From: an uncultured Oscillospiraceae bacterium
Lineage (GTDB): Bacteria > Bacillota > Clostridia > Oscillospirales > Ruminococcaceae
Direction: 5' to 3'
DNA length: 13,666 nucleotides
Assembly (NCBI GenBank): GCA_958448395.1
Contig: CAUDDP010000055.1
Span: 1-13,666 of the forward strand
Each line of letters opens with the position of its first letter. Within the stretch, counting starts at the first letter, position 1. The position numbers and the translations under genes were made by a program. Positions 7,352 through 13,666 of the stretch are shown piece after piece. Below the pieces are notes generated by a model. It was not told the origin of the DNA, searched no databases, and saw only the letters and a list, made by a program, of their open reading frames with translations.

Positions 7352-9280
7352 TTATTCAGTAACCGGAAGCTTGTTAATCAGTAAAATATTAAACTGCATC
7401 AAAGCATCCGCATCTGCATCGTCAATATTAGAAAATCCATTTCCGACCTTATCACAATTCGCATTCATTTTCTGCGGTGCTGACAGAGAAACTATATGTG
7501 CCAAGTATTTATTCAAAACGATGGAATCTCGCAAATCTACAAGGCCATCCAAATTCACATCTCCATACAAGGTTGTTGGCATATTGGTTGTTTCTGTTGT
7601 AGCAGTTGTAGTTGTAGTTGTGGTCTCTTCTGATATGGTGGTGGCAGTTGTTTCTGATATTGTAGTGGTTGTTGATTCTGATGTTGTCGTCATGGATTCT
7701 GTCGTAGTAGTGGTCATGGATTCCGATGTGGTAGTCGTTGCTTCTGTTGTAGTAGTTGTCTCGGTTGTAGTCGTGGTAGTTTCCGTTGGAGTCGTGGTAG
7801 TAGTAACGATTCCTCCATTTGCAACTGCTACCTCATCCGAATATACGGTTACTTCTGGACCGATCTCTGCAACCACACTGCCTGTCTTATAATAAGCATA
7901 CAGACTAGCTGCTGCACCAACCAAGCCGACCTGATAGTCCATTGCGACTTCGTTAGAAGTTGCATCTTTCGCAGTATGCTGATAGGTATTAAAATCGGAA
8001 TTTCCGGGACCACCACACAAAGCTCCATATAATGTATGTCCACCGCTGGAAGCATAATCGCCATTCCAATTATTATATGCACTCCATTGATCACTTGTAC
8101 CACTCTTGACATTAGAAGCCGCACGGTGATGCGGAGAAGTTGCAGAACGGTCATTATACCCAACAACCAAGCAAACATTCGCATTATTGTCACCCAGAAT
8201 CATATTCATCTGCTTCTGACACCATGCAGCATAATCCTTGCCGGATGCTTCCTTATATTTTGTTGTAACCATTGCACAAATCTGCATCAATGTGTTATGT
8301 CTTGCACTACCCCATGAGTTCAAGACATAGAATTGATTCTGATTGGCATTGACCTTCTGGTCAATGTAATTCGTGACATAGCTCCAGTTCCCTGTGATTT
8401 CCGCATTGATAATGGCAGCTCCAAGCTTCACATTTCCATAAAAATAGTCATCCGTCCAGTTGGAACTGCAACTGGTGTATTTTGCATTTTCTTGAAGATA
8501 GCTGTCTTCCTGCGTTGCCAGATACATCCAGCCGGCTGCCCAAGAAATATCATCCTGACAATTTTCAAACTGTTCTTGATAGGTACTCTGATTATATTCT
8601 ACTTTTCGATACTTCGTAGCAAAATTGTACAAAGCTGTTGCATACTTTAAGTCTTCTTTATTGCCAAAATTAAGATAGTTTTGTGCCAGTGCAGCAGCAT
8701 ACTGTGCAGCAACGTTACTTGCACTATTTGAAGTGGAGTACGTCTGGTCACTTCCATAGCTGTCCATCATTTCTGGTGGCAGCCATTGCCCATGGTCTTT
8801 TCCATCGTCCCCCATTTCATAAACAAGAGCGGTTACCTCTCCGCTGTCTGACAAGGTGGTAGAATCTTTGAAAAGCTTACAAAAACGATCCATCAATACC
8901 TTGTAATGTTGTGTCGTTCCGGTTGTGTCAAACTGTTCCTTATATTCGTAATACATCCAACCCATTGTAGAAGCAGTAAAACCAGTCGTCAAACCACATT
9001 GAATGCCGTCCCCTGCATCGTGGAATCCACCTGACACAATATTTCCTGTATGGCAATTATCTCTCCAACTAAAAGCACTGCCTTCCCCGACATCACTGCC
9101 ACACATATTGGCATCATAAAAATACAAGGAGTACTGGAGCAGCTTTGCATAGTTATCCAGTCCCAAATCAGAATCTGCACTCGTCGCCATTGTTGGAACG
9201 GAAATCGTCATGGCACTGGCAGCCATGACAACCGCAGCAATTCCCGCAATCAGACGCCGTGTTTTCTTTTTCAGCTTCAT
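7352..9280 (-). CDS. Cellulosomal GH9 family glycoside hydrolase with type I dockerin
   Basis: This is a secreted 642-residue GH9 enzyme, probably a beta-1,4-glucanase, without a carbohydrate-binding module. A Lys-rich signal peptide ends near residue 35. The catalytic domain spans about 42-465. DAGD with aspartates D88 and D91, the HHRAAS motif (H384, H385) and the acid E444 in NEVAMDYQ are all present. The sequence after DAGD is GIQCGLTTGF where most family members have HVKFGLP, and the usual Met-x-Arg-Pro stretch after PPEMMD is replaced, so the substrate cleft probably differs. A short 25-residue segment, a Thr/Glu/Ser linker (493-570) and a dockerin (573-639) follow. Dockerin loop one (DVNLDGLVDLRD) is normal; loop two is disrupted. 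I start at ATG 9280, with AGAAAGGA 10 bases upstream; the in-frame TTG at 9289 sits on top of that site. The N-terminal signature resembles that of the neighbouring larger GH9. Confidence 0.92.
   Translation of the reverse strand: MKLKKKTRRLIAGIAAVVMAASAMTISVPTMATSADSDLGLDNYAKLLQYSLYFYDANMCGSDVGEGSAFSWRDNCHTGNIVSGGFHDAGDGIQCGLTTGFTASTMGWMYYEYKEQFDTTGTTQHYKVLMDRFCKLFKDSTTLSDSGEVTALVYEMGDDGKDHGQWLPPEMMDSYGSDQTYSTSNSASNVAAQYAAALAQNYLNFGNKEDLKYATALYNFATKYRKVEYNQSTYQEQFENCQDDISWAAGWMYLATQEDSYLQENAKYTSCSSNWTDDYFYGNVKLGAAIINAEITGNWSYVTNYIDQKVNANQNQFYVLNSWGSARHNTLMQICAMVTTKYKEASGKDYAAWCQKQMNMILGDNNANVCLVVGYNDRSATSPHHRAASNVKSGTSDQWSAYNNWNGDYASSGGHTLYGALCGGPGNSDFNTYQHTAKDATSNEVAMDYQVGLVGAAASLYAYYKTGSVVAEIGPEVTVYSDEVAVANGGIVTTTTTPTETTTTTTETTTTTEATTTTSESMTTTTTESMTTTSESTTTTISETTATTISEETTTTTTTATTETTNMPTTLYGDVNLDGLVDLRDSIVLNKYLAHIVSLSAPQKMNANCDKVGNGFSNIDDADADALMQFNILLINKLPVTE
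7571..7804 (-). repeat. Thr/Glu/Ser linker-coding low-complexity tract (smaller GH9)
   Basis: About 78 codons encode a linker with imperfect units such as TTTTTESM, TTTSES and TTTTISET. Codon choice for Thr is mixed. Units this similar could expand or shrink by recombination or slippage. Confidence 0.85.
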
Positions 9281-9335
9281 AATAAACAAATCCTTTCTAC
9301 AAATCTCACAAATTATTTATACAGATGTTTTTTTC

Positions 9336-9364
9336 ATTGTATCACAATCACTATAAAATGTCAA
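9336..9364 (-). promoter_or_regulatory. Sigma-A promoter of the smaller GH9 gene
   Basis: The minus strand has a perfect TTGACA (9359-9364), a 17-base spacer and TACAAT (9336-9341). The -10 lies inside a small palindrome, ATTGT-ATC-ACAAT (9336-9348). The leader is about 50 bases. Confidence 0.9.
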
Positions 9365-9446
9365 CCCAATTTTTTATAAATTTTGTTTCTATTTCATGTA
9401 TTGTCCGAATGAGTTCCCATTTTTTTGCAATTGAGAATGCGATGCA

Positions 9447-9475
9447 TTGACAAAGAAAAACGAGCATGTTATAAT
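9447..9475 (+). promoter_or_regulatory. Sigma-A promoter of hydG-hydF
   Basis: A perfect TTGACA (9447-9452), a 17-base spacer and a perfect TATAAT (9470-9475) lie 55 bases upstream of hydG. This promoter is back to back with that of the GH9 gene, with about 80 AT-rich bases between the two -35 boxes. Confidence 0.92.
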
Positions 9476-9529
9476 AAAATCACAGTCCGCAAGCTGACTG
9501 AAATTGATTGAAAAAGGTGACGATGCAAC

Positions 9530-10948
9530 ATGTATCTTCCAAATTCCACAAAAGCAGCAGAATTTCTCTGCCATGAAGAAGTCATGCAAACGCTCTCTTA
9601 TGCACAGGAAAATAAAACGAATCTGCCGCTGATACAGAAGATTTTAGAAAAAGCAAAATTACAAAAAGGACTCACCCATCGGGAGGCTTCCGTTTTGCTT
9701 GCTTGTCCGAATGCAGCCATCTGGAACGAACTCTATGCGTTGGCAGAAAAAATAAAACTAGACTACTACGGAAAGCGGATTGTTTTATTTGCACCACTCT
9801 ATCTTTCCAATTACTGTGTGAACAGCTGTGTTTATTGCCCATATCATATCAAAAATAAACATATTTGCCGAAAAAAGCTCACACAGGAGGAAATCCGAAA
9901 AGAGGTAATTGCTCTACAGGATATGGGACACAAGCGTTTGGCTTTGGAGGCAGGTGAAGACCCACTGCACAATCCCATTGAATATATTTTAGAATCCATT
10001 CATACAATTTACGGCATTCAGCATAAAAACGGTGCCATTCGGCGTGTGAACGTCAACATTGCTGCAACCACAGTAGAGAACTACCGGAAATTGCATGAGG
10101 CTGGAATCGGCACGTATATTCTCTTTCAAGAAACCTATCACAAAGAACAGTACGAAACATTACATCCAGCAGGTCCGAAGCATGACTATGCCTATCATAC
10201 AGAAGCAATGGACCGTGCCATGCAGGGCGGGATTGATGATGTCGGACTTGGTGTTCTGTTTGGCTTACAGACATACCCTTATGAACTTGCCGGGCTGCTC
10301 ATGCACGCAGAACATCTGGAGGCAACTTATGGAGTTGGACCGCATACCATCAGTGTTCCAAGAATTAAACATGCAGATGACATTGACCCCACTGCATTTG
10401 ATAATAGTATTGATGATGAAACATTTTTCAAAATCTGTACGATTCTACGGATTGCTGTTCCCTATACGGGCATGATTATTTCCACCAGAGAGGGAAAAGC
10501 CGTTCGAGAACGTGCATTGCAACTGGGCATTTCCCAAATCAGCGGAGCATCCTGTACCAGTGTGGGCGGCTATGATACGCCAGAAACAGAGGAAGAAAAT
10601 TCTGCTCAATTTGACGTCAGCGATCGAAGAACACTGGATGAAGTGGTACGCTGGCTGATGGAGCTGGGGTATATTCCAAGTTTTTGCACCGCTTGTTACC
10701 GGGAAGGCAGAACTGGCGACCGGTTTATGTCACTCTGCAAGAGTGGTCAAATTCAGAATTGCTGTCATCCAAATGCATTGATGACATTGAATGAATATTT
10801 AGAGGACTATGCAAAACCAGAAACACGTACCATCGGAAAAGCTCTGATGCAAAAGGAGCTGCAAAACATTCCCAATGAAAAAGTGCGTACCATTGCAGCA
10901 GCACATATTGCAGAAATGGCAGCAGGGAAACGAGATTTTCGATTCTGA
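9530..10948 (+). CDS. hydG: [FeFe]-hydrogenase H-cluster maturase, radical SAM tyrosine lyase HydG
   Basis: This cytoplasmic radical-SAM enzyme (472 residues, family-typical length) splits tyrosine to p-cresol and dehydroglycine. It yields the CO and cyanide ligands delivered as an Fe(CO)2CN synthon for the H-cluster of [FeFe]-hydrogenase. The radical-SAM cluster motif CX3CX2C is at C96, C100 and C103 (SNYCVNSCVYC). The second, HydG-specific cluster motif CX2CX22C is exact at C386, C389 and C412. The latter distinguishes HydG from ThiH, which shares the fold. Other family stretches include LALEAGEDP, LFQETYH, GIDDVGLGVLFGL and ISTREG. The start ATG at 9530 has AAAGGTGA about 10 bases upstream; an ATG at 9523 is in another frame. 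hydF follows after 12 bases. No hydE or hydrogenase gene is near, so the third maturase must be elsewhere. Confidence 0.95.
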   Translation: MYLPNSTKAAEFLCHEEVMQTLSYAQENKTNLPLIQKILEKAKLQKGLTHREASVLLACPNAAIWNELYALAEKIKLDYYGKRIVLFAPLYLSNYCVNSCVYCPYHIKNKHICRKKLTQEEIRKEVIALQDMGHKRLALEAGEDPLHNPIEYILESIHTIYGIQHKNGAIRRVNVNIAATTVENYRKLHEAGIGTYILFQETYHKEQYETLHPAGPKHDYAYHTEAMDRAMQGGIDDVGLGVLFGLQTYPYELAGLLMHAEHLEATYGVGPHTISVPRIKHADDIDPTAFDNSIDDETFFKICTILRIAVPYTGMIISTREGKAVRERALQLGISQISGASCTSVGGYDTPETEEENSAQFDVSDRRTLDEVVRWLMELGYIPSFCTACYREGRTGDRFMSLCKSGQIQNCCHPNALMTLNEYLEDYAKPETRTIGKALMQKELQNIPNEKVRTIAAAHIAEMAAGKRDFRF

Positions 10949-10960
10949 AAGGAGTCTATC

Positions 10961-12166
10961 ATGGAGGCAACACGCAATGAAACCCCCAGTGCGGATCGGA
11001 TTCACATTGTCTTTTTCGGTAAACGAAATGCTGGAAAATCCAGTCTGGTGAATGCGATTACCAATCAAACTATGTCCATCGTATCTCCCATAAAAGGAAC
11101 CACCACGGATCCTGTCCGAAAAGCAATGGAGCTTCTGCCATTGGGAGCAGTGGTCATCATTGACACACCTGGACTAGATGATACGGGTGAGCTGGGCACG
11201 CTGCGGATACAAAAAACGCAAGAGATGCTACAGCGTACTGATTTGGCAGTTATTGTCATAGACAGCACGGAAGGAAAAACAGAACTGGAACAGGAACTGG
11301 AAACCACACTGCAAAAGCAACACATTCCCTTTATCGAAGCGTATAATAAATGTGATGTACTTCTGCCGAAACAACTTCCTGTATCTGCAATTGCCGTCAG
11401 TGCAAAGACTGGATTTCACATCGAAGAACTAAAAGAACAGCTTGCCGCTCTTTATCAAAAACAAACATCCCAAACAGAACATACACTGTTAGGCGATTTT
11501 GTGCAAAAAGAAGATGTTGTACTGCTGGTGACACCGATTGATGAATCCGCACCGAAAGGGCGTATGATTTTGCCGCAGGTGCAGGCGATTCGTTCCATTC
11601 TGGACAAGAAAGCCATCTGTCTTGTGGTACAACCAACGCAATTGAAACAAACGCTCCAACTACTCAAACAGCCGCCGAAATTAGTCATCACAGACAGTCA
11701 GGCATTTGCAGAAGTGAATCGGATTGTTCCAACGAAAATTGCATTGACTTCCTTTTCTATTTTATATGCCAGATATAATGGCGTGCTAAAAAAAGCAGCA
11801 ACGGCTGCAAAAACACTGGAAACATTACAAGAACATGACCAAATTTTGATTGCAGAGGGCTGCACCCATCATCGACAGTGTAATGATATTGGGGCAGTGA
11901 AACTGCCAAACTGGATACAAACTTATACCAAAAAGAAACTGGATTTTTCATTGACTTCCAGTGCATCTTTCCCAACAGATTTAAGCACTTATGCTTTGGT
12001 GGTACATTGCGGCGGCTGTATGCTGCAACCTCGTGTGGTACAGTACCGAGAACAGCTTGCAGCAGAAGCTAGCATCCCGTTCACCAATTACGGCATTCTA
12101 ATCGCATATATGAATGGGATTTTGCAGAGAAGTCTTTCTATCTTTCCAGATTTATTTGAAATATAA
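10961..12166 (+). CDS. hydF: [FeFe]-hydrogenase maturation GTPase and scaffold HydF
   Basis: This 401-residue cytoplasmic protein is the GTPase and iron-sulfur scaffold on which the 2Fe subcluster of the H-cluster is assembled before transfer to the hydrogenase. The GTPase domain fills the first 170 residues: P-loop GKRNAGKS at 20-27, switch GTTTDP, DTPG at 68-71, NKCD at 129-132 and SAK at 147-149. A dimerisation domain follows. The C-terminal cluster domain carries the HydF motif CxHx(45)HCxxC: C301, H303, H349, C350 and C353. All cluster ligands are present. GAAAGGAG stands before the ATG, 12 bases after the hydG stop, so both are cotranscribed from the promoter upstream of hydG. A strong terminator follows immediately. 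Confidence 0.95.
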   Translation: MEATRNETPSADRIHIVFFGKRNAGKSSLVNAITNQTMSIVSPIKGTTTDPVRKAMELLPLGAVVIIDTPGLDDTGELGTLRIQKTQEMLQRTDLAVIVIDSTEGKTELEQELETTLQKQHIPFIEAYNKCDVLLPKQLPVSAIAVSAKTGFHIEELKEQLAALYQKQTSQTEHTLLGDFVQKEDVVLLVTPIDESAPKGRMILPQVQAIRSILDKKAICLVVQPTQLKQTLQLLKQPPKLVITDSQAFAEVNRIVPTKIALTSFSILYARYNGVLKKAATAAKTLETLQEHDQILIAEGCTHHRQCNDIGAVKLPNWIQTYTKKKLDFSLTSSASFPTDLSTYALVVHCGGCMLQPRVVQYREQLAAEASIPFTNYGILIAYMNGILQRSLSIFPDLFEI

Positions 12167-12214
12167 ATCAAAAGGAGCAGTTGCGTTTCTACTTTGCAAC
12201 TGCTCCTATTTTTA
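12167..12214 (+). terminator. Bidirectional terminator between hydF and the DUF4261 gene
   Basis: A perfect 12-bp stem (12173-12184 with 12196-12207) has an 11-base loop. On the plus strand it is followed by ATTTTTAT and ends hydGF. On the minus strand it is followed by TTTTGATTTAT and can also end the convergent DUF4261 gene, whose stop is at 12226. Confidence 0.92.
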
Positions 12215-12225
12215 TCGGTTATTTG

Positions 12226-13092
12226 TTATTCCATACCCTCTCGATTGCCTGATGCAAACGCATTCATACAAACATCAATTACCACCCTTACAGGCTGTAT
12301 CAATGCATCTTCATAGTGACAATGCCACTGATCGCCCATCACTCCATCTATGGTGTCATTATCCTGAATGGGATTGTCATTTGCAAATATATAAGAGAGG
12401 ACATTGTAAGCATGATTGACAACTGCATTCGGATCTACTTCATGAAAATGATATTGTAAATCCGGCAAGGACAGCATGTGCATCCCCAATGTGTCAACAA
12501 TCATATCATCCGTATCCTGTATATGAAAGAATCTAACATTTACTGCAAAATAAATAAATCGATCCTCTTTTGGAATCGTATGGTTGCGAATTTTATCTGC
12601 TGCAAACATTTTTCCGGAATTTTTCATATACACGGCTTCGCATGTTGGATACAACTCCAACAAAGCCTCCATATAATTCATCAGCATTTCTGCACGATCC
12701 CGATAATCCATCATGCCTGCAAGCATATCAACTGCAACAACCTGATAGTTACATTGCGATAAAATTTGCTCATGTTCCGGGCAATCCCACATCTGACTTC
12801 GGGTAAATGCATCTATTTTTTCATGATCCGCTTCACAACACTTTGTAATCATCAACATCGGTGCAATTGTGCCCGCTTCATATGTCATTTTATACTGATT
12901 TACCGAAAAAATGATGCTGCTATCCTTATCATCATTAAAATCCAAGTCATCACCAAGATGACTTTTCATGACAGAAATCACTGTCTCTCTATCCGGCATT
13001 TCGCACTTTTCCTTCATGAGTAGCTGCATGGCAAACACAAGATCACTTTCCACACTTTGATTGCGATCCTGCTGAAAAGTTTGATTTTCCAT
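12226..13092 (-). CDS. DUF4261 domain-containing protein
   Basis: This 288-residue protein has no signal peptide or membrane segment and no assigned function. Its C-terminal part, about 195-274, matches my memory of DUF4261: IVDTLGMHMLSLPDLQYHF, then a Tyr/Asn-rich helix, then DTIDG, then QPVRVVIDV. The N-terminal two thirds are acidic and Met/Cys-rich and match nothing I know. I chose the ATG at 13092 because AAGGAAA lies 11-12 bases upstream and the upstream gene stops two bases before it. The frame stays open 23 codons further upstream, but that would be a long overlap with the upstream gene and starts with a poor MDCVVERS extension. Proteins with this domain are mostly uncharacterised; an immunity-like or stress role is only a guess. 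Confidence 0.8.
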   Translation of the reverse strand: MENQTFQQDRNQSVESDLVFAMQLLMKEKCEMPDRETVISVMKSHLGDDLDFNDDKDSSIIFSVNQYKMTYEAGTIAPMLMITKCCEADHEKIDAFTRSQMWDCPEHEQILSQCNYQVVAVDMLAGMMDYRDRAEMLMNYMEALLELYPTCEAVYMKNSGKMFAADKIRNHTIPKEDRFIYFAVNVRFFHIQDTDDMIVDTLGMHMLSLPDLQYHFHEVDPNAVVNHAYNVLSYIFANDNPIQDNDTIDGVMGDQWHCHYEDALIQPVRVVIDVCMNAFASGNREGME

Positions 13093-13094
13093 TT

Positions 13095-13553
13095 CTATTG
13101 ATTTCCTTCCACAACAATAATGGTAGTATAGCACAATGCTTCTTTCAACCACGCAATCCACATTTCATAAAAGTTTTTTACTTCCGGTTTCATAGTATCA
13201 AAATCATTTTCAACCGCAGTTATTATCTTATTCCAATCTGCAATACCAATCCAATTATCAAAGCATACATCAAAATACAATTCCGGTGTACCATCAAAGG
13301 CATCCTTGGTTGGATAAATTTGATTAAGATATGGAAGCAATAACTTATCATAATCCTGTTGATAAACCACCAAAGGATTGTAATAACAACTCCAATCCTC
13401 CCACTGTGGATCCCAATCTGGTTCATGAGACATCCTAAGCGGATTAAAAGTCAACATGATTTTTTCAGATGCAGGCGAATAGAGTCGTAATACCTTTTCT
13501 TGTTGTCTCTTAGGACTTTGCCAAACTGACTTAGAATGATCTATTGTATTCAT
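13095..13553 (-). CDS. Hypothetical protein coupled to the DUF4261 gene
   Basis: This 152-residue soluble protein is unusually rich in aromatic residues (many Trp, Tyr and Phe, for example PQWEDWSCYYNPLVVY and FYEMWIAWL). I do not recognise the family. The acidic, aromatic make-up and small size resemble immunity proteins of polymorphic toxin systems, but no toxin is seen and this is speculation. The stop codon lies two bases before the ATG of the DUF4261 gene, whose ribosome site is inside this gene, so translation of the two is very likely coupled. An in-frame stop a few codons upstream of ATG 13553 rules out a longer product. The ribosome site is weak (AGTGG). No convincing promoter lies in the 37 bases up to the rRNA terminator. 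Confidence 0.75.
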   Translation of the reverse strand: MNTIDHSKSVWQSPKRQQEKVLRLYSPASEKIMLTFNPLRMSHEPDWDPQWEDWSCYYNPLVVYQQDYDKLLLPYLNQIYPTKDAFDGTPELYFDVCFDNWIGIADWNKIITAVENDFDTMKPEVKNFYEMWIAWLKEALCYTTIIVVEGNQ

Positions 13554-13589
13554 ATCATTTTACCACTTTGCAGTATTCCTTTTAAATAA

Positions 13590-13621
13590 CAAAAAGAGGC
13601 GAAACGGAAAGTGTTTCGCCT
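13590..13621 (-). terminator. Terminator behind the putative 5S rRNA
   Basis: A perfect 9-bp stem (13613-13621 with 13597-13605) and a 7-base loop are followed on the minus strand by C and TTTTT. It begins a few bases after the inferred 5S rRNA end and would end the rRNA operon. Confidence 0.88.
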
Positions 13622-13628
13622 CAAGAAG

Positions 13629-13666
13629 GTAATGCCGGCACCTACCGATTTTCCCAGGTCGTCGCC
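13629..13666 (-). rRNA. rrf: 3' end of 5S rRNA, cut by the window edge
   Basis: Read on the minus strand, the last bases of the window run GCGACGACCTGGGAAAATC, then GGTAGGTGCCGGCATTA. This resembles the 3' third of clostridial 5S rRNA (stem, CCTGGGA-A-T--GGTAG loop, and closing GCCGG). The terminator directly behind it supports an RNA gene end. The 5' part, which would pair with the GCCGGC end, is outside the window, so the assignment is from pattern only. Confidence 0.65.

Noticed and set aside
7571..7804. CRISPR-like or tandem DNA repeat
   Set aside because: Units are short, imperfect and coding (Thr/Glu/Ser linker); no constant repeat with unique spacers exists in the window.
9281..9289. 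Longer N-terminus of the smaller GH9 from TTG at 9289
   Set aside because: That TTG is one base from the ribosome site; ATG at 9280 has the right distance and starts a normal Lys-rich signal peptide.
9530..10948. ThiH (thiamine tyrosine lyase) as an alternative for HydG
   Set aside because: The exact C-terminal CX2CX22C cluster motif and the adjacent hydF point to HydG.
13093..13161. 23-residue N-terminal extension of the DUF4261 protein
   Set aside because: It would overlap the upstream gene by over 60 bases and has no good ribosome site; the ATG at 13092 has one and abuts the upstream stop codon.

Overview
The window looks like chromosomal DNA from a cellulosome-producing, anaerobic, fermentative Firmicute, most likely a cellulolytic Ruminococcus (R. 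flavefaciens-like; species not provable from this sequence). The reasons are three secreted proteins ending in type I dockerins behind long Thr-rich linkers, GH9 cellulases with the N-terminal YFYD-NMCG signature, [FeFe]-hydrogenase maturases, low-to-moderate GC, and Shine-Dalgarno sites of the AGAAAGGA type.

Layout, left to right. Positions 1-2203 (minus strand) hold a small gene cluster: a TTG-started GtrA-family membrane protein, a beta-CASP metallo-beta-lactamase-fold RNase-like protein, and the first 24 codons of an unidentified ORF that runs off the left edge. Positions 2204-9364 hold the cellulosomal block, all on the minus strand: GH9-dockerin (7352-9280), LRR(BspA type)-dockerin (5039-7183), and GH9-CBM3c-dockerin (2303-4825). 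Each has its own near-consensus sigma-A promoter with a 17-bp spacer and its own hairpin terminator, so they are three tandem single-gene units rather than one operon. Positions 9447-12214 (plus strand) hold a promoter, hydG and hydF, and a terminator. These are two of the three maturases for the [FeFe]-hydrogenase H-cluster; hydE and the hydrogenase are not in the window. Positions 12226-13553 (minus strand) hold a tightly coupled pair: an unrecognised 152-aa protein and a DUF4261 protein. At the right edge lies what looks like the 3' end of a 5S rRNA (minus strand) with its terminator, so the pair sits directly behind an rRNA operon.

How the genes fit together. The dockerin proteins would be exported and plugged into cohesins of a cellulosome: two GH9 glucanases cut cellulose or related beta-glucans, and the LRR protein may act as a binding or adhesion module. 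Fermentation of the released sugars produces H2 through [FeFe]-hydrogenase, which needs HydG and HydF. The divergent cellulase and hydG promoters lie about 80 bp apart.

The most interesting points are as follows. The LRR protein carries a dockerin clearly different in type from those of the two flanking cellulases. The smaller GH9 has an unusual active-site neighbourhood and a broken second calcium loop in its dockerin. There is an operator-like inverted repeat on the GH9-CBM3c promoter. The DUF4261 pair lies behind rRNA without a visible promoter. I did not find a CRISPR array, an insertion sequence, a tRNA or a clear defence system.
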